Below are positions 18,045-30,577 of a stretch of DNA of 64,000 nucleotides, in pieces (the first letter of the stretch is position 1; each line of letters opens with the position of its first letter). Under the pieces are notes generated by a model. It searched no databases, was not told the DNA's origin, and worked only from the letters and a program-made list of their open reading frames with translations. Made by a program: the position numbers and the translations under genes. Source of the stretch: Mermis nigrescens (Eukaryota > Nematoda > Enoplea > Mermithida > Mermithidae); assembly GCA_036768485.1 (NCBI GenBank), contig JAVLUZ010000271.1:4198309-4262308 (forward strand), written 5' to 3'.

Positions 18045-18824
18045 ATGGATCCTAAACAGTTTTACATGACGCTTCCGAGCAATTCTCAAGAATCAAATAC
18101 CGCATCTACCTTTATTACAAAGCTGCCCAGACATATTGTGCTCAATGGCGAGTGGGAAGTAGGGCTGGCCGAAATAATCTATGCAAACACTTGGCATAAT
18201 ATTGCCGAAGATCAGAACATGATACAGTTTTATGATTTGAAAAATAATACGCGAATAAAAATGCTGATTCCTCGAGCCAGGTACTTGACTATACACGATC
18301 TTGTGAAAACCATAAAAAGTGGTTTAAAAACAGTCAGTCTGAAAGAAAAAGTCAAGTATACAGAATATCTTGGCTTAAAGTATGATGAAAACAAGAAGTT
18401 TTGTCATTTGATTATCAATACTGAATATATTCGAAGTGTAAAGTTGACCAAACATTTAATGTATATGCTGGGGTTTCTAGAAAGTCAACTTGATAACATC
18501 AATTACACTATTGCGCAAGAATTAAGTATAACTGCCCATCATTCTCCCGATATGCTAGGTGGAATGCATAATTTTTACGTATATTGCGATATAGTTGAGC
18601 CTCAAATTGTTGGAAACGTTTTTGCGCCCCTCTTGCAAGTCGTAAATATTGAAGGAAAGTACATGGACATTGTGAATCATTCATATATTACCCCGCATTA
18701 TATACCTGTGCTGAAAAAATCCTTCAATACTATTGAAATTAATGTTAAAACGGATCAAAGTCAGCCAGTTCCTTTTGAATTTGGCAAAACCATTGTTAAA
18801 TTGCATTTTAAACTAACAAATTAA
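18045..18824 (+). CDS. Penton-like minor capsid protein
   Basis: 259 residues, intact. It opens MDPKQFYMTLPSNSQ, followed by GEWEVGLAEI (35-44) and a conserved DMLGGMHNFYVYCDI segment (169-183), features of a protein that accompanies the capsid gene in animal Polintons. Size and beta-rich pattern fit a single jelly-roll minor capsid (penton) protein; this is family-level inference. The last 13 codons and stop lie inside the right terminal inverted repeat and are duplicated, with two amino-acid differences, at 8,635-8,676 on the minus strand. It is the last gene of the element. Confidence 0.75.
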   Translation: MDPKQFYMTLPSNSQESNTASTFITKLPRHIVLNGEWEVGLAEIIYANTWHNIAEDQNMIQFYDLKNNTRIKMLIPRARYLTIHDLVKTIKSGLKTVSLKEKVKYTEYLGLKYDENKKFCHLIINTEYIRSVKLTKHLMYMLGFLESQLDNINYTIAQELSITAHHSPDMLGGMHNFYVYCDIVEPQIVGNVFAPLLQVVNIEGKYMDIVNHSYITPHYIPVLKKSFNTIEINVKTDQSQPVPFEFGKTIVKLHFKLTN

Positions 18825-19278
18825 TAGATTTACACAACTGTGTACAGGGGATACACACAACTGTGTACAGGGGTAGCAAGAGCGGACCCCTGCTTCAGAT
18901 TTGTTAATTTTTTATCACCCTAACAATGCTATACATGATGCTAGAGAAGCCTCTCTGAGAGCAACTCTTTTTTTGACCTACAAAAATGGTCCGGCTTGGC
19001 GTGTTCCCCCTCAAATTGCTTCGCCAAAGCGCGTATATGCTTCTACAAGCTGCTTAGTCAATGCGTGTTATTCCGGTTGCGTCACTTAGCGGCCTAATTG
19101 AGTCACAGCATGTTTTATCGTCATGATGCTTCAATCTAATTGCTGCATTAAACGGCCCAATGCTAAGCAGGTTAAAAAGTGGCATTTCCCAGTGTGTACA
19201 AAAGATAGGCGGCCTGTCCCTATGTTATAACATGGCGGTACCCTTGAAATACGTGTGCGACCCGCCCTCCATACTACT
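18783..19278 (-). repeat. Polinton right terminal inverted repeat
   Basis: The inverted partner of the left end. It starts inside the 3' end of the penton-like gene. It contains CACAACTGTGTACAGGGG duplicated in tandem near 18,834-18,872, where the left end has a single diverged version. The ORF at 18,901-19,089 lies in the repeat and is not a gene. Confidence 0.9.
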
Positions 19279-19284
19279 ATATAA

Positions 19285-20060
19285 TTAAATTAAATCAGTG
19301 GAAATCACTAATAAATATAACTCAAAATTTTCAATTTTGAAGGAAATCTAGATTTTCATTATAAGTAGCGCGTAATTGCAATTTCAAAGATCAATGATGG
19401 GAAAATGCGAGTGTCTTTATATATGTTTACACTGGTCGCTAAGCCAGCAACGAGTTTATAAAATTTTTGCACGACTTAACACCATAATAAAGTAAGTATA
19501 AATTGTTATAAATTTAATGATACTGTATTTATAATAAATGAAATGCATAATGAATTAATATAAATTCAATATCATTATAATATTAAATTAAATGAAAAAT
19601 CTAATACGACAATTTTTCGTTAAATTTAAAGAATTATTGATTTGAATAGAAAATGTAGTAATTTTTTTGATTAAAAAAGTATTATATTGGTTAAGTTTTC
19701 ACTTTTCATTGTAGATCATGCACGTGCATAAAGAGTAACCCTCTCAGCCGTTGAAAAAATTAATTGTTTTTCGAGGGCAGTGTAAAAAAAGGTTAAAATT
19801 CAAGCTTAAACAACACTTTTTCTCTCTCTTTCTTGTCACTGCTAACATCTCCAGTTGTAAATCGTAACAGACTTTCTGTATTAATAATAGTTTAGTGCGC
19901 TCAAAAGGTTTGACGACGATCGATATTGAACTATATCAAGAAAATTTGAAATCGAGATCTGTGGTAGGGAGAAATGAAAACCATCGTTTTCCCTCGTTAT
20001 TACCTACAGACTGCTCCGTCTTCGAAGTCGGAACCACAGATGCGTAGCACTTAGCATGAC
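19285..20060. other. AT-rich flank of the Polinton, nothing recognised
   Basis: No protein-like ORF and no match to the other repeats in this window that I can see by eye. Confidence 0.4.
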
Positions 20061-20295
20061 CATAGGAGGGCGGCGACTAAATTCTAAAAAGAGTGTGCAA
20101 GATTTTTTGGAGGTCAAAAAATGGCCTTAAAAATGGTGGTATGGCGAAAAACACAATTTTTCAACGTTTCTCAACCAGCACTATTTATTTGATCCAAAAA
20201 ATTGTCAAAAAACTGAAAAAATTTAAAAATTGAATTCTAGGGGACGGGGTATTCTGGTTTCTGGTGGGCGCGAGCCCCGCGCTCCAACTGTGCGC
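20061..20295 (+). mobile_element. hAT-like MITE, diverged copy
   Basis: Start CATAGGAGGGCGGCGAC is diverged. The core matches the family (GGTCAAAAAATGGCCTTAAA, TTTTTCAACGTTTCTCA), and the end is G-rich then CCAACTGTGCG. No clear flanking duplication. Confidence 0.6.
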
Positions 20296-20762
20296 GAGGA
20301 TCAAGGTCACGATTGAAGGCTCAATTATTCAGCCAATCTTGGGGCCCAAATTACCTTAAAGCGTGGAAGTTAAATACTATAATAGCATTAGATTGGTGAT
20401 AATAAACAGTTTTTTAGTCAGTTTCAAGCGCTTTTGAAAATATCCTTGTAAAAATTCTTGTTTCTCCGTCAATAATCAGCCAATAATACGGCGAAAACGT
20501 AATAGCTTTCAGACAAAAAAGAATCCTTTAGTCTTAAAATCATTAATTCTTTCATTTAATGTAAAAACACAGTTAAACATGAGAAAAAAATGAGTATAAA
20601 AATTGTACGCGTAGAATTATAAATAAATTACATAACTGTGTGAAGCATAATTAATCAGGTACCAAGGAAGTGAAATTGAAACCACATAATAGTGTACCTA
20701 TGTAACGAAAAGTGTCAATGTAAACCATGACAATTCAAAGGCCGAATAAATAATCACTAGCA
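20296..20762. other. Spacer, nothing recognised
   Basis: AT-rich sequence without a protein-like ORF or a repeat I can match. Confidence 0.35.
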
Positions 20763-21380
20763 GAGATAAATGCTCCGATTCAAGCAAAAAGACAAATATA
20801 CTTAGGATTACGGATTATAAGAGATTATAAGAGGAGAAAAAGTATACTTTTGTATATTCCTAAAGTCGCAGCATTTGCTAAAAATCAGACTTTCTTTGCA
20901 GAGCAAAAAATCGAATTATATTCTGGGGCTTGCGGATTGAAGTAAACTGTTATACATAACGGATGACAAAGCAGCAAATTAAATATGCAGTTGCTCTTTT
21001 TGATCGCTATCATGTTCATCATAACAAAAGCTCTTAAATACAATTGCAGTTAGTTTTTTATCCATCAACATACGAAGCAAATCAGCGTCGCAACTCGCAA
21101 GCAATTTACAAAAATTAGGTATACGTTTCGGATTAAGGTTGTACACTGTTTTGTGAAGCATTGAAAATTATTTAAAGAAGGTTGCAGTGATTCAGAGGCT
21201 GCAGAATATACTTGGATTTTTTGCATTGTTCTAGAAAAAGTCTTGTTTTGTACAGATCTGGCGACTATAGGCGTATGCATAAGTAGCTTTTTCCTTGTCA
21301 CCCTCCTCTGTATCTGTTAATAATCCGTAATCCCTAAGCATGTTCGTCTTTGTTGTTTCATCGGAGCATTTTTCTTTGCT
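20763..21380. repeat. Centre element of the inverted-repeat family
   Basis: The left arm (ATGCTCCGATTCAAGCAAAA onward) is the inverse of the right arm ending GGAGCATTTTTCTTTGCT, each about 170 bp, around about 270 bp of unrelated centre. Related copies occur at 2,660-4,778 (interrupted), 23,064-23,869, 28,803-29,607, 59,586-60,327 and 60,361-61,115. Confidence 0.7.
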
Positions 21381-23063
21381 GGTACCACACTCTTGATTTA
21401 CATGATCTTTTCAACATTCCTTATTTAAACAGATCAAAGTAATTTCAGCTTAAAATTCATGGAATTACTGGATGCAAGTATGGGGTGTTAAGAAGATTTA
21501 CACTCCAATTTTTAATCCTCACTTTTAAATTCGAAATTATAAAAAATTAAGCTTCTATAACGTTCTTGAACCAAATCTAATTTTCAGTGTAAACTTTACG
21601 GAACTTATTTTTGAAAAATGAAGTCTTGCAGCGCTCAGAAAATATTGTAAGTCTGTAGTGTAAAGTATTCGCAATACAAATAAATTAATAGTATATACCT
21701 TCACACAACTACCGGATATATAGAGAAAACTTAGAGTCAGATCCGTTATTCTGACCTTACATAGAATATTTTAAAAAAATCAAGCTTCCGCAACGATCTA
21801 AACCCAATTTAATTTTCAGTGTAGACTTTACACAACCACCGAGTGTAAAGAATATTCTAGTCTGCGTTCTAATTCTGACAATGCTCAGAAAGCACAATTA
21901 ATATTTAATGAAGAATTGAGTCTTCAAATATAATGACAAGTAAGTATTAGATGCATACCACTTTACATCGCTGTTGAGTGTAAACAAACTCGCTCAACTG
22001 ACGTGTCACGTTTGATTCCTGTTGCATCTTAGACTTGCAATCATGTCTAGAGAGTCATAACCGAAGGAGTTGGCTGAAAAACGACTAGACGATAACACGT
22101 TCAACACCCAATTTTCGACTTTACATCTCACTGAAAAAGCTTGATATTGATACTTCTAATCGGAAAAAGTGGCAAATAAAATTGGACCAAACCATATTTT
22201 CTATCATCTAACACATTGGAAACTTTAAAAATGTGAACCTTACTCCTCACTGAGTGCAAAGAAATTCGGTTTCTGCCAGTTTGCAGCCCTTTGAACCGTA
22301 GTACGTCTGTATGCCTTGCAAACCTTCTGTTCCGCAGAATATTTGAAATATTCACCAATCAAAACAGGTGAAAAAACGTTTTTTCGCTCATTTAACACCC
22401 CTGATTTTGAACTTTACACTGCATAAATTACTCAACATGGCGTATTTCTTAACGCCATTTGCTATGACGTGTCAGCCCTTTGAAGGTACTTTCTTTCTGT
22501 TTTATTAAATTTATTCCGTCATATAAGCGGAAAAGTTGACAATGTCCGCTTTTTACGTTACTATCTTCCAGTGTAAAGTTTAAACCGCTAGTACTTATTC
22601 CGAATTGAGTGCACATAAGTTTGCTGGTAAGCAAAAAGTAGTCTCAAAGCTGCTGCACATTTCTATCAAAAACTTTTTGGGACTAATTTACCAGATTTGT
22701 TAGCAAAAATAAACAAATTGAGAACATGACTAAAATGTGTTTTTTTTCAACCCCACCCCCGCCCAGATTTTCAAACTGTTTACACTCTTATTGGAGAAGT
22801 AATGCAAAATTCAAAAAACAATAAAATTAGCTATCTGGAGAATTTCTTCGATTACAATTCAGGAAAATTAAATTGTTTGAGGCTTCAAATTTAAGTTGTA
22901 CACAAGCAATCGAGAGAGAACTGCTGCACGCTCATCACAGACCCAATATTGAGTGTAAACAAAAAAAGAGAGTCTCCATAATTTTTTTCATTGTCGCTCT
23001 CCTTTGTCCCGTTATAGCTGTAGGAAGTGCACAGGTGTCAGGGGTACCCAAGCATATATATTA
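21381..23063 (-). repeat. Inverted-repeat family, reversed arm
   Basis: The reverse complement of arm units seen at 681-2,660 and 57,622-59,580: repeated TACGAAT / CGGATT blocks with AGTGTAAAG pairs. It ends GGTACCCAAG..ATATATTA at about 23,060, where the next centre element begins. The small ORFs are unsupported. Confidence 0.65.
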
Positions 23064-23869
23064 CTAGCAAAGTAAAATGCTCCGATGGAAAAAAAGATGA
23101 ATATACTTGGAATAGTGGATTATGAAGGATGTAAAAGGAGGGTACTAGGAAAAACCTACCTAAAGTCGCAAAATCTGCTAAAAATCACACTTTTTCTAAG
23201 CAGCGCAAAAAAATCGAAGTATATTCTGCCGCCTCTAAAACGTGTCTTTTTTAAATAATTTTCAAAGTTTCAGATAAGAGTGTATAATCGAAATCTATAA
23301 TGTTTATTTTCTTTAAATTGCTGGCAAGTGGCAACGCTGACTAGCTTTATATCCTGATTATTTGATAGAAAACTAAGTGGTATGGTATTCAAAATTGTTT
23401 TATTTTGTTATGAGCATTATAGCAAGCAAAGCAGGGGCCGATTGATTAGTGCACACAATCGTTGGGCATGCTCATGCACCTACATTTAGTCTGTTTCAAG
23501 TCAACTTACGCGTCTCCTACTGTTTTAAATCAACAATTTCTTCAATTGTCTTAGATGTATCGATGTTTGCTATTTCATTCAATTGGCTTAGGAAGACTGT
23601 TAGTTTACTCAAAATCATTTTCCATAGCTACTGCATGAGCTAATGTGCTGCTTTTTCCAACCATTTTTATGGTTAAATATTCATTTTAATCTGTTGGCCG
23701 CAGAATATACTTCGATTTTTTGCGTTGTTCAGGAGAAGTAAAATTTTTTAGCAGATTTTGCGACTTTAGGTAGATTTTTCCTAGTCCCCTTCTTTTACAT
23801 CCCTAATAATCAACAATTGCAAGTATATTCATCTGTTTTTGTTTCCATCGGAACATTTTTCTTTGCTAA
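23064..23869. repeat. Centre element with about 180 bp inverted arms
   Basis: Arms at about 23,064-23,245 and 23,700-23,869 are inverted copies (AAAATGCTCCGATGG against CCATCGGAACATTTTT). The roughly 450 bp between them has no coding capacity. Confidence 0.75.
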
Positions 23870-25545
23870 TACCCTACTTTTAATTAGGATGATTTAAGGA
23901 AATCAAGTCAATAAACACATACAGTAACATGCCACAATAATGACTGTGCCAATCCAAGAAAGCGGAAAACAACATTGTTTTTAACATCAGCATAATCCTT
24001 TTGTAAACAAGACAACCTCTGATTATTCAAACAGATCAGAGTTTTTCCAGCATAAACTTCACGCAAATGTCAAGTTTAAAGTAAGATTGACGCTCAGATT
24101 TGGAAGTGAAATAAATTTGTAGTAAAAAGTACATTTTAACAATAAATGAATTGTGCAAACCTTTTACACAACCACTAGATGTTGAGAAAACTAACAGTCA
24201 GATTCCCAATTCTGATTTTACGTAAAACATTTTGAAAAAAATAAAGCTTTTGCAAGGCTCTAGAACTAAAGTTAATATGCATCATAAACTTTACACAATC
24301 ACAGGGTGTGAAGAAAATTTCAGTCGGATTTGTAATTCTGATATTACTCTGATATTACGATCAGGATTTATAAAAAAATTAAATCTCTACAACGCCCCGA
24401 GGACAAATAAATATCATTTGAAAAGCACTTAAGACCACTGAGGTGCAAATAAACTGGCGTATCACATTCGAATTCTGGTTCATTTTTGGACTTGAAATTA
24501 TGTCCAGACTCATAACGCAGAACTTGGCAGAAAAAACAACATAGAAACACATTTGACTCCCCAAATTTTTGAGTTTACACCTCCCGAAAAAGCTAAATAT
24601 GTGATGTAAACAAACACAATTCGCTGTGACGCGTCGCCCTTAAAAAGTACTTTATTTTTATCCTATTCGACCCTCGCCCGACTTTTTAGAGAGAAAGTGG
24701 GTAACAAAAAAAGGCAAATACTTATTTTTCACTGTCCACCACATTGTGAACTTTAAAAATCTGAGCCTAACTCCCCATTGAGTGTAATTAAATTCAGTTC
24801 AAGCCAGGTTGTAACCCTTTGATTATAGTACGTTTTTGTGTGCCAAACTTATGTTCTGCAAAATGTTTTATTTGGATTTACCAATCAAAATACGAAAAAA
24901 AAGCTGTTTTTCGCCCATTTTACACCTCAGATTTCGAACTTTACAACCCAAAAACAACTTAATGTATTACGTTTTTTTTGAACGCGGCTTGCTTCTGACG
25001 TGTAGCCTCAAAGGTTACTTTATTTCAATTTTATTCAATTCATCTTAACTTATCACCGAAAAGTTGGCACGGAAATCTTGGACAAAATCAGTTTTTTTTA
25101 CTCATCCACTAGAGTGTAAAGTTTAAACCTCTGGTACTCTTTATTGACTGTAGAAAAGGTTGCTGGTAAGCACAGGATAGCCCTTGATCCGTACTACATT
25201 TCTGACAGAGTAAATTTCTTTAAACTCATAACCGGAGTTGTTAGCAGACATAAACAGGTCGAAAACTCGACCAAAATGTGTCTAATTACCCCCAGATTTC
25301 CTCGCAGACACTTTACAATCCCATTCGAGAACTAAGGCGAAATTCGAAAAACAAAAAGTGTCATCTGCAGAACCTAAATTGATGAATAAGTAAAATGAAG
25401 TGCATGGTTTTGTCAAAAGAACTAAGAAAAAGGAAAAGTCAGTATTCAGAAAACTTGAACCCGTTATTCTTTTTGAATCCACATGCGAGAACGGATACCT
25501 CAGCCATTGCACTAACTCAACTCGAAGCGAAGATTTCAGCTTGAT
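23870..25545 (-). repeat. Inverted-repeat family, reversed arm
   Basis: Runs as the inverse of 27,190-28,802; for example ACAATGTTGTTTTTAACATC near 23,960-24,000 mirrors the sequence near 28,700. Degenerate units are present throughout, and no gene. Confidence 0.65.
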
Positions 25546-26361
25546 TATACTATATCATAGGTAGCGCATTAGCGCGCACTTATGATATACTTGGAAGTAC
25601 CCCAACATATGTCCCTCCTCTCACAGCTATAACGGCACACATCTGAGAGGTGCGGTTTTTTTTAAAAAGGTAGATAATAAAACAATAAAACAACTTAGGG
25701 ACCCAATTTTTTTCTTGTTTACACTCAATACCGAGCGCGTCGTGAGTGAGTAGAGTTTACATCAAAAATTCAAATGATTTGCGAAGGGCCAATTTTTTTT
25801 TGAAATTTTTTACCTAATTAGTGGGCTACGAATCGGGTTTAAAATTTCTTTACACTCATTGGTTGTTGCCCAGGAGTGTAAATTGGACGGTTTTTTACTG
25901 TTTTCATGTGCACGAGAGCATATCTAAGTCAGTTTTACATTCTATGCAGTCTGATTGGTTTCAAAAAGGTAGACGGTAATAAAATCTAGGGGTCTTTTTT
26001 TATTTTTTTAAAGTCAAATTTTCAAATTTAGAGGTGATTTATTGTAAAGAGTCTGGGACAAAAAATATTTTTCCCTGCCATATTCTCCACTTAGTAGACA
26101 GAGCGTGGTAACTACCTTTAAAATGTGCTTCGTCTTAAGCGCTACACGCCAAGAATTTTTATTTTGTTTCTTTACAATCAACATTGCGTTATTAGTGCAG
26201 GTGTAAACTTTACACTGAAAAAGTACTTACGCCCAGAGCGTCGTGAATGAGAATTTCTTTTTTAAAATGTTCTCCGTAAGGTCAGAATAACTAATCTGAC
26301 CTTTAAACCATTCTACAGTCACACTTTGTTGAGGTATAAATAGTTGAACTTTAAATTCATA

Positions 26362-27313
26362 AGTAGCGCCGTTGAGTGCGTACCTATAACATACTTGGGT
26401 ACCCCCAACGTATGTGCCCCCTCACATCAATAACGGCACACATCTGAGAGGTGCGGTTTTTTTATAGGTAGATAATAAAAAACCTGGGGACCCCCATTTT
26501 TTTGTTAACACTCAATACGGAGCGAGTCGTGAGTGTGTAAAGTTTACACCAAAGATTCAAATGATTTGCAGAGGGCCAATTGTTTTTAGAAAATGTTTTC
26601 CTTCATGAGTAGCTTACGAATCTGATCTTAAAATTTCTTTACACTCATTAGTTGTTGCACAGGAGTATAAACTAGACGGTTTTCTTACTGTTTTCATGTG
26701 CACGAGCACATCTAACTCAGCTTTACATTCTATGCAGACTTTCTGGTTTCAAAAGATAGACGGTTATAAAATCTAGGGAGTATCTTTTTATTTTATTTTT
26801 TTAAAATATTTTTCAAATTTAATGGCGGTTTATTGTAAACAGTCTGGGACAAAAAATATTTTTTCCCTGCCATATTCTCCACTTTGTAGACAGAATGTGG
26901 TAACTACCTGCTACCTTTAAAATGTGACTCATCCTAAGTGCTACACGTCAAAATTTATTTTGTTTCTTTACAATCAATATTGCGTTATTTGTGCAGGTGT
27001 AAACTTTACACTGAAAAATGTTTTTCCGCTCAAAGCGTCATGGATGATAAATTTTTTAAAAATGTTCTCCGTAAGGTCAGAATAACGAATCTTACCTTTA
27101 AACTGTTCTACAGCCACTGTTTGTTGAGGTATGAAGAGGTGAACTTTAAATTATATATTTTTTTCAAATGCTGATAGATAACTCCGTATTGCATATTGTT
27201 TGATCAGATTTTTTCTTATTTCCGAGGTTTTTGACTCGTCTTTAATAAATAATTATTTTTATTATCATAAATGCACTATTCTTGAACTTCAGTAGAATGA
27301 TGAATATTTTCCA
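26362..27313 (+). repeat. Left long inverted arm
   Basis: Contains GGCACACATCTGAGAGGTGC near 26,442 and CTTTACACTCA blocks. It pairs with 29,616-30,577 in inverse orientation. A related arm ends the window at 63,028-63,999. Confidence 0.7.
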
Positions 27314-28802
27314 GGAATTGACTAAGCAAAACTTCGCCGACTTGCCGATTTGGTGCAGAGGCTGACGCATCCGTTCTCGCATGAGGGTTAAAAAAAAGAC
27401 TGATGATTTCAAATCTACTGAGTACACTTTCGACTTGTTTATGTCTTGTAACAACTCCGGTTATGAGATTTAAGAAATTTTTTCAGACAGAAATGTACTA
27501 TGGATCAAGGGCTATCTTGTGCTTACCAGCAAACTTTTATGCAAATTAATACGCAATTAGTACCAGGGATTTAAACTTTACACTCTCGTGGATGAGTGAA
27601 AAAATAGATTTTGTCAGAGATTTCTCAGCCAACTTTTTCGATTATGAGTTGGGATTAATTATATAAAATAGAAATGAAATAATTTTTAAGGGCTACAGGT
27701 CGAAGCAAGCTGCAGTTCGAAAAAACGTAATATTGAGTTGTTTACGGGGGTGTAAAGTTCTAAATCTGAGGTGTAAAATGGGCGACAAAAAACAGGTTTT
27801 TTTCGTATTTTGCTTGGCAAATTATATCAAATATTTTGCGGAACATAAGTTTGGCACATTCCAACGCACTTCAATCAAAAGGCTACAAAGTGGCCTAAAC
27901 CGAATTTATTTACACTCAATGGGGCGTCAGGTTCAGATTTTTAAAGTTTACAATGTGGTGGACAGCGGAAAATAAGTGTGTATCCATTTTTTGTTCGCCA
28001 CTTTCTCTGTTCAGAAGTCGGGCGAGGTCGAATAGGATAAAAATAAAGTACTTTCTAAAGGGTACGCTTCTCAGCGAATTGCGTTTGTTCACATCAATAT
28101 TTAGCTTTTTAGCAAGGTATAAATTCGGAAAAATGGGGGAGTTGAACGTGTTTCTGTCATGATTTTTATCCAACTTATGTGTTATGAGTCTGGACATAAT
28201 CTCAAGTCTTAAACTTAACCAGACACCAAATTTGATACGCCACTTTGTTTGAACTAAACAGTGGTGTAAAGTGGTTTACATCTGATATTTGTTTGTCATC
28301 GGTCCGTCGTGGAGACTCAATCTTTTCATAAATGTTGATCGTAGTATCACAGTAATATCAGAATTACGAATCCGACTGAAATTTTCCTCACACCTTGTGG
28401 TTGTGTAAAGTTTACACTGCATCTTAAATTTAGTTCGTAGAGCCTTGCGGAAGTTTAATTTTCTTCAAAATGTTCGACGTAAAATCAGAATTGGGGAATC
28501 TGACTGTTAGTTTTCTATCCACCTTGTAGTTGTGTAACGTTTGCACTATTCATTTGTTGTCAATATGTAGTCTATACTACAAATTTATTTTGCTTTCAAA
28601 TCTGAGCGTTAGTGTTCCTTACACTTGACATTTGCGTAAAGTTTATGCTGAAAAACATTGAACTGTTTAAATAATGTAAGGTTGTCTTGTTTGAAAAGGA
28701 TAATGCTGATGTTAAGAACAATATTGTTTTCCGCGTTCTTGGACTGCTGTCATTATTGTGGTATGTTACTGTATGTGTTTACCGACTGATATACTGAAAC
28801 CA

Positions 28803-29607
28803 TGCTAGCAAAGAAAAATGCTCCGATAGAACAAAAAAGATGAATATACTTGGAATTGTGGATTATTAGGATTTAAAAGTAGGGGACTAGGAAAAATCTA
28901 CCTGGAGTCGCAAAATTTGCTAAAAATTAGAATTTCTCTAAGCAACGCAAAAAATCGAAGTATATTTTGCTGCCAACAGATTGAAATAAATATTAAACGA
29001 TAAAAATGATTGAAAAAGCAACACCTTAGCTCTGCAGTAGCTCTGAGAAATGATATTGAGTACACTAACAGTCTTTCTAAGCCAATTGAATGAAATAGCA
29101 AACATCGATGCATCCAGGACAATTGAAGAAATTGTTGGTTCAAAAGAGCAGGAAAAGCGTAAGTTGACTTGAAACAGACTAAATGTAAGTACAGTAGCAT
29201 TCCCGTAACGATTGTGTGCCCTAATTAATCGGCCCCTGCTTTACTTGCTTTAATCTTCATAACAAAATAAAACAACTTCAAATACAATACCACTTGGATT
29301 TCTATCAATCAAGATACGAAGCTAGTCAGCGTTGCTACATCTGCCAGCAATTTGAAAAAAAGTAAAGACTATAGATTCCGTTTATACACTCTTATCTGAA
29401 ACTTTGAACATTATTTAAAACAGACACTTTGTTCGAAGCCGCAGAATATACTTCGAATTTTTGCGTTGCTTAGAAAAAGTGTGATTTTTAGCATATTTTG
29501 CGACTTTAGGTAGATTGTTCCTAGTCCCCTCTTTTTACATCCTTCATAATCCACTATACCAAGTATATTCATCTTTTTTGTTCCATCGGAGCATTCTTCT
29601 TTGCTAG
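28803..29607. repeat. Centre element of the palindrome
   Basis: Arms of about 170 bp at 28,803-28,975 and 29,435-29,607 are inverse copies (AATGCTCCGAT and ATCGGAGCATT). The ORF at 28,898-29,200 on the minus strand is a shadow. Confidence 0.75.
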
Positions 29608-29615
29608 TTGAAAAA

Positions 29616-30577
29616 TATTCATCATTCTACTGAAGTTAACGAATAGTGCATTCATGATAATAAAAATAATTATTCATTAAAGATGAGTCAAAAACCTCTG
29701 AAATAAGAAAAATCTGATCAAACAATATGCAATACGGAGTTGTCTATCGGCATTAGAAAATAAGATGTATAATTCAAAGTTCACCTCTTCATACCTCAAC
29801 AAACAGTGACTGTAGAAAAGTTTAGAGGTCAGATTCGTATTCTGACCTTACGGAAACATTTTTTTAAAAAATTCATCACCCACGACTCTCTGGGCGGAAA
29901 AAGTTTTCTAAGTGTAAAGTTGACACCTGCTCTAATAATGCAATATTGATTGTAAAGAAACAAAATAAACTTTGACGTGTAGCGCGTAGGACGAGGCAAA
30001 TTTTAAAGATAATTACCTTGTTCTGTCTACTAGGTGGATAATATGGCAGGAAAAAATATTTTTTTGTCCTAGACTCTTTACAATAAACCGCCTCTAAATT
30101 TGAAATTATCACATTAACAAAAAATATAAAAAGGCTCACCTAGATTTTATAAGTGTCTACCTTTTGAAACCGATCAGACTGCATAGAATTTAAAACTGGG
30201 TTAGATATGCTTGTGCGCATGAAAACAGTAAAAGGCCGTCTAATTTGCGCTCCTGCGCAACAACTAATGAGTGGAAAGAAATTTTAAGACTATATTCATA
30301 ACCTACTAATCGGGGAAAACATTTGAAAGAAATTGGCCCTCCTGCAAATCATTTGAATTATTGTTGTAAACTTTACACACTCACGACTAGCTCGGTATAG
30401 AGTGTAAAAAAGGAGGTCCTAAGTTTTTTTTATTAACTACCTTTTGAAAAAACCGGACCTCTCATATGTGTGCCATTATAGCTGTGACTGGAGGGACCTA
30501 TGTTTGGGGTACCCAAGTATATTATAGGTACGCGCTAGCGCGCTACCAAGGATAGGTACGCGCTGACGCGCTCTACC
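29616..30577 (-). repeat. Right long inverted arm
   Basis: The inverse of 26,362-27,313, ending in two tandem versions of the GGTACGCGC / GCGCTACC hairpin. Confidence 0.7.

Larger units (their letters stand above)
7810..19278 (+). mobile_element. Maverick/Polinton (adintovirus-like) element
   Basis: An 11.5 kb element with long terminal inverted repeats that begin AGTAGTATGGA and end TCCATACTACT. It holds the full Polinton set on one strand: polB, integrase, FtsK/HerA-type ATPase, adenain-like protease, major capsid and penton-like genes, and three smaller conserved proteins. Flanks ATATA at 7,805-7,809 and 19,279-19,283 fit a target duplication. They become the usual 6 bp (ATATAA, 7,805-7,810 and 19,279-19,284) if the first A is counted as target. 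Replication genes are broken, while the capsid cassette is open throughout. It is probably a fossil but not very old insertion. Confidence 0.96.
25560..30577. mobile_element. Large palindromic (foldback) element, most complete copy
   Basis: Outer hairpin ends are at 25,560-25,580, and as an inverted pair at 30,527-30,547 and 30,555-30,577, with an internal extra end at 26,362-26,384. The arm 26,362-27,313 is the inverse of 29,616-30,577 (about 0.95 kb each). Between them lie forward unit arrays and the centre element at 28,803-29,607. The segment 25,560-26,361 repeats the first part of the arm in direct orientation. No ORF resembles a transposase, so it is either non-autonomous or mobilised in an unknown way. 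Confidence 0.7.

Noticed and set aside
27733..28197. ORFs of 60-93 residues in the inverted-repeat arms
   Set aside because: Not preserved in the corresponding arms at 1,280-2,000, 58,200-58,700 or 61,900-62,200, where frames are broken differently.
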